Source: Clostridiales bacterium
GTDB taxonomy: Bacteria > Bacillota > Clostridia > Lachnospirales > Lachnospiraceae
Direction: 5' to 3'
Assembly: GCA_018372435.1 (NCBI GenBank)
Contig: JAHAJA010000004.1
Location: 186,001-250,000 of the forward strand
Length of the DNA stretch: 64,000 bases
Within the stretch, counting starts at the first letter, position 1. Each line of letters begins with the position of its first letter. Shown here in pieces: positions 61,271 to 64,000 of the stretch. A model generated the notes under the pieces. The model saw nothing but the letters and a program-made list of their open reading frames with translations. It was not told where the DNA came from and made no database searches. Made by a program: the position numbers and the translations under genes.

Positions 61271-62197
61271 ATGTCAACAAAGAAAGAAATGAAGAAAAAG
61301 AAGAGATTAACTAAGGGAGATGTAACGTTTCATGTTTTAAACTATGCAGTATTCCTTATATTAACTATAATTTGCGCGTATCCTTTCTATTATCTAATCA
61401 TTAATACAATTAGTTCGAATGACTTATCCGCAAATGGATTTATAAACTTTTTACCAAAGCAAATCCATTTTGAGAACTATGTACAAGTAATCAAATTAAG
61501 AGGTCTTTCAACAGCAGTATTCGTGTCAATCGGTAGAGTGGTAATCGGTACAGCAGCAACAGTTTTAGCGTCAGCATTCTTAGGGTTTATGTTTACTCAA
61601 GAAAAGATGTGGGCGAGAAAATTCTGGTATAGATTTATTGTTATCACAATGTATTTTAATGCAGGTTTGATCCCAATGTATTTGACAATGCAGAACTTAC
61701 ATTTAACTAATTCGTTCTGGGTTTATGTTATTCCAGGTATTGTTCAACCCTTTAATATTATTCTTGTTAAAACATATGTTGAATCCATACCAAAATCATT
61801 ACAAGAGGCAGCAGAAATTGATGGAGCTGGTGTATTAAAGATATTTAGAAGAGTAATCTTACCTACTTCAACACCAATTTTAGCAACCGTAGCAATTTTC
61901 TCAGCGGTTGGTCACTGGAATTCATTCCAAGATACATTAATGTATATTACTGACCAAAGCCTATGGACATTACAATATCTACTATATTCTTATATAAATC
62001 AAGCAAGTTCTCTTGCAATGTTAATTAAGAATAGTTTGGGTTCAGCACAGAATATGATGGCTCTTGCAACACAACAAACATCAACATCTGTACGTATGAC
62101 AGTTTCAGTAATTGTAGTTTTACCAATCTTATGTATTTATCCTATGTTCCAAAAATACTTCGTAAAAGGTATTATGATTGGTTCAGTAAAAGGGTAA
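61271..62197 (+). CDS. Sugar ABC permease, LplC type
   Basis: 308 residues, six membrane helices, EAA loop LQEAAEIDGAGVLKIFRRVILP (about 177-198). The C-terminus YPMFQKYFVKGIMIGSVKG is diagnostic of LplC/YtcP-like permeases of the CUT1-related group that import oligosaccharides. It lies 18 bases after the LplB-type gene with AAAGGAGAG. Confidence 0.93.
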   Translation: MSTKKEMKKKKRLTKGDVTFHVLNYAVFLILTIICAYPFYYLIINTISSNDLSANGFINFLPKQIHFENYVQVIKLRGLSTAVFVSIGRVVIGTAATVLASAFLGFMFTQEKMWARKFWYRFIVITMYFNAGLIPMYLTMQNLHLTNSFWVYVIPGIVQPFNIILVKTYVESIPKSLQEAAEIDGAGVLKIFRRVILPTSTPILATVAIFSAVGHWNSFQDTLMYITDQSLWTLQYLLYSYINQASSLAMLIKNSLGSAQNMMALATQQTSTSVRMTVSVIVVLPILCIYPMFQKYFVKGIMIGSVKG

Positions 62198-62344
62198 GGG
62201 GTTACAACAGCATTCATGGATAGTAGCAAAGATTGTTTTCTCTTGTTATTAAAGCGATTTAAATTAGAGCAAACAATCCTGCACTAACCTTGAGTATATA
62301 TTGTCTGGCAACACAGACAGTCACAAAAAAAGGAGGATATAGGT

Positions 62345-64000
62345 ATGAAGAAAAAGGTAGCAAGAGTCTTATCGCTTGCATTAGTTGTAGCAATGCTTGG
62401 TACAACAATGGTTGGATGTGGTAAGAAAGACAACAAAAAAAATGATACGACAACAGGCAATGCAACAGAAACAACTGACAGCACAGGGGATACTGCTGGT
62501 ACAGATTCTACTGCAGACGCAGATAAGAAATATGATAAATTCTTAACAGTTGACGTATTCGCAACACAAGCAAACTATCAAGGTATTCAATCTGGTTGGT
62601 TTGCAAAAGTAGTTAAAGAAAAATTCAACATGGAACTTAATATCATTGCTCCAAACGTAGCTGGTGGTGGAGATACTTTATTCCAAACACGTTCTGCAGC
62701 TGGTAACTTAGGAGATCTTATATTAATGGGATCTGAAAATGGTAGATTAGCTGATACTGCTGAGGCAGGTCTGTTAGTAGATATGACAGATATGGTAGCT
62801 AATACAAAATATGTATCACAATTCACTGGTGCTATTGATGTAGCTAAAGGACTTTCAAACGATGGTAAATTATATGGAATTCCTTCATCAGTATCTTCTC
62901 AGCCAGCAACGAATCCATCAGAAGGTCTTGATTTAACTTTCGGAACATATCTTCGTTGGGATTATTACAAAGAATTAGGATACCCAAAAGTTGGTACACT
63001 TGAAGATTTATTACCAATCTTAAAACAAATGCAAGATGCTCACCCAACTTCAGATTCAGGAAAGCAAACATATGCAATTTCCTTATTTAAGGATTGGGAT
63101 GGTAACATGATGTGTATGGGTAAACAACCAGCGACAATCTACGGATTCGATGAACTTGGTTTCGTTTTCTCTAAAGCAGATGGTTCAGAAAATCAAAGTA
63201 TTATTGATGATAATTCAGAATATATCAGAGTATTAAAATGGTACTTCGATGCAAATCAAATGGGATTAGTTGATCCAGAATCTACAACTCAAAACTATGA
63301 TACAATGTATGCAAAATATCAAGACGGTGCTGTATTATATTCTCCATGGCCATGGTTAGGTCAAGCAGCTTATAACACAGTAGAACATAAAGAAGCAGGT
63401 AATGGATTTATGTTCGTACCAGTAGAAGATGAATCAGTATTCTCATATGGTGCTACACCAAATGGTTTAGCTAAATATGTTGTTGGTATTGGCTCTAAAG
63501 CACAAGATCCACAAAGAATGATGGATTTCATTGATTGGTTATATTCACCAGAAGGTGTTATGTATTCATGTGCACAAACAGCAAGTACTTGTGGTCCAGA
63601 AGGTTTAACTTGGGAAATGGTAGATGGTAGACCAGAATTAACTGAGTTCGGTAAAGAAGCTTTATTAAATGGTGATGGAACAGTACCAGAAGAATGGGGC
63701 GGTGGATCTTGGAAAGATGGTGTTTCACAACTTAACTTCCAAACTGTACTTGCATCTGATGAAAATCCAGAAACAGGATTCCCTTTCAACTATACATTAT
63801 GGGAATCAGTAATTGAATTAAATTCAACTCCACTTGATAAAGATTGGCAAGAAACTAATGATGCGTTATCAACTGTTGAATACCTACAGAAGAACAATCA
63901 AATTCTTGTTGCTCCAGGTACTGACTTTGTTAGTCCACAAGAATCTTCAGAAATCACTACTTTACGTAGCCAATGTAAAGCAATCATCATTGAAAACTCT
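62345..64000 (+). CDS. Oligosaccharide-binding lipoprotein, LplA type (cut by window end)
   Basis: 552 residues visible, open at the last base. A lipoprotein signal peptide ends in TTMVGC (Cys at about 25), followed by a Thr/Asp/Gly-rich linker (about 30-60) and an extended family-1 solute-binding fold as in LplA/YtcQ proteins (usually 500-570 residues), so little is missing. It delivers the sugar to the LplB/LplC permeases encoded just upstream. The sugar is unknown. ATG 62345 has AAAGGAGGA at 62329-62337. Confidence 0.92.
   Translation, partial: MKKKVARVLSLALVVAMLGTTMVGCGKKDNKKNDTTTGNATETTDSTGDTAGTDSTADADKKYDKFLTVDVFATQANYQGIQSGWFAKVVKEKFNMELNIIAPNVAGGGDTLFQTRSAAGNLGDLILMGSENGRLADTAEAGLLVDMTDMVANTKYVSQFTGAIDVAKGLSNDGKLYGIPSSVSSQPATNPSEGLDLTFGTYLRWDYYKELGYPKVGTLEDLLPILKQMQDAHPTSDSGKQTYAISLFKDWDGNMMCMGKQPATIYGFDELGFVFSKADGSENQSIIDDNSEYIRVLKWYFDANQMGLVDPESTTQNYDTMYAKYQDGAVLYSPWPWLGQAAYNTVEHKEAGNGFMFVPVEDESVFSYGATPNGLAKYVVGIGSKAQDPQRMMDFIDWLYSPEGVMYSCAQTASTCGPEGLTWEMVDGRPELTEFGKEALLNGDGTVPEEWGGGSWKDGVSQLNFQTVLASDENPETGFPFNYTLWESVIELNSTPLDKDWQETNDALSTVEYLQKNNQILVAPGTDFVSPQESSEITTLRSQCKAIIIENS

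Overview
The window is a low-GC Firmicutes chromosome segment, probably from a plant-polysaccharide-degrading member of the Lachnospiraceae close to Lachnoclostridium (Clostridium) phytofermentans. The evidence is AT-rich DNA with strong AGGAGG ribosome sites, large secreted glycanases with discoidin domains, a T-box, a non-discriminating AspRS with GatCAB, a clostridial glnA-nitR pair and an LL-diaminopimelate aminotransferase. The organism assignment is inference.

Layout. 1-1784: the end of a ClC channel gene, a 2[4Fe-4S] ferredoxin and a NapH-like membrane iron-sulfur protein. 2001-12372: a YesN/AraC response regulator followed by two very large secreted beta-1,3-glucan enzymes (beta-helix plus GH128 fusion; GH81). 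12651-23994: a galactan-utilisation locus (LacI regulator, MalEFG-type importer without its ATPase, GH2 beta-galactosidase, secreted GH53 galactanase), organised like Bacillus ganR-SPQ-A-B. 24067-25284: a membrane-anchored FKBP/trigger-factor-like foldase on the minus strand. 25500-38080: a complete type I-C CRISPR-Cas system (cas3-5-8-[11]-7-4-1-2 and an array of about 57 repeat units). 38344-45212: HAD phosphatase, an unusual glutamine synthetase with a NitR/ANTAR regulator, a chemoreceptor, dapL and a GNAT acetyltransferase. 45476-51874: T-box, aspS2 and gatCAB for Asn-tRNA synthesis, interrupted by two copies of a long palindromic repeat. 52236-55992: a leader and a three-gene ABC-2 exporter. 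56031-59025: PilZ protein, HD hydrolase and M29 aminopeptidase. 59200-64000: DUF624 protein (minus strand) and an LplB/LplC/LplA-type sugar ABC importer cut by the window end.

The most interesting signal is in the gap between the foldase gene and cas3. A divergent minus-strand unit (promoter about 25591-25619, terminator 25504-25533) carries a pseudo-repeat: a small hairpin followed by the exact last 12 nt of the CRISPR repeat. The 15 nt after it match a site at 25701-25715 just downstream of the predicted cas promoter. That site has a 5'-TTC PAM, and the only two mismatches fall at guide positions 6 and 12, the positions that type I effectors flip out. This looks like a built-in crRNA-like guide that directs the effector to repress its own operon (CreR-like), here in a type I-C system. 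Other notable points are an internal Cas11c start in cas8c, a glnA with three changed active-site residues next to nitR, and the inverted palindromic elements in the gat region.
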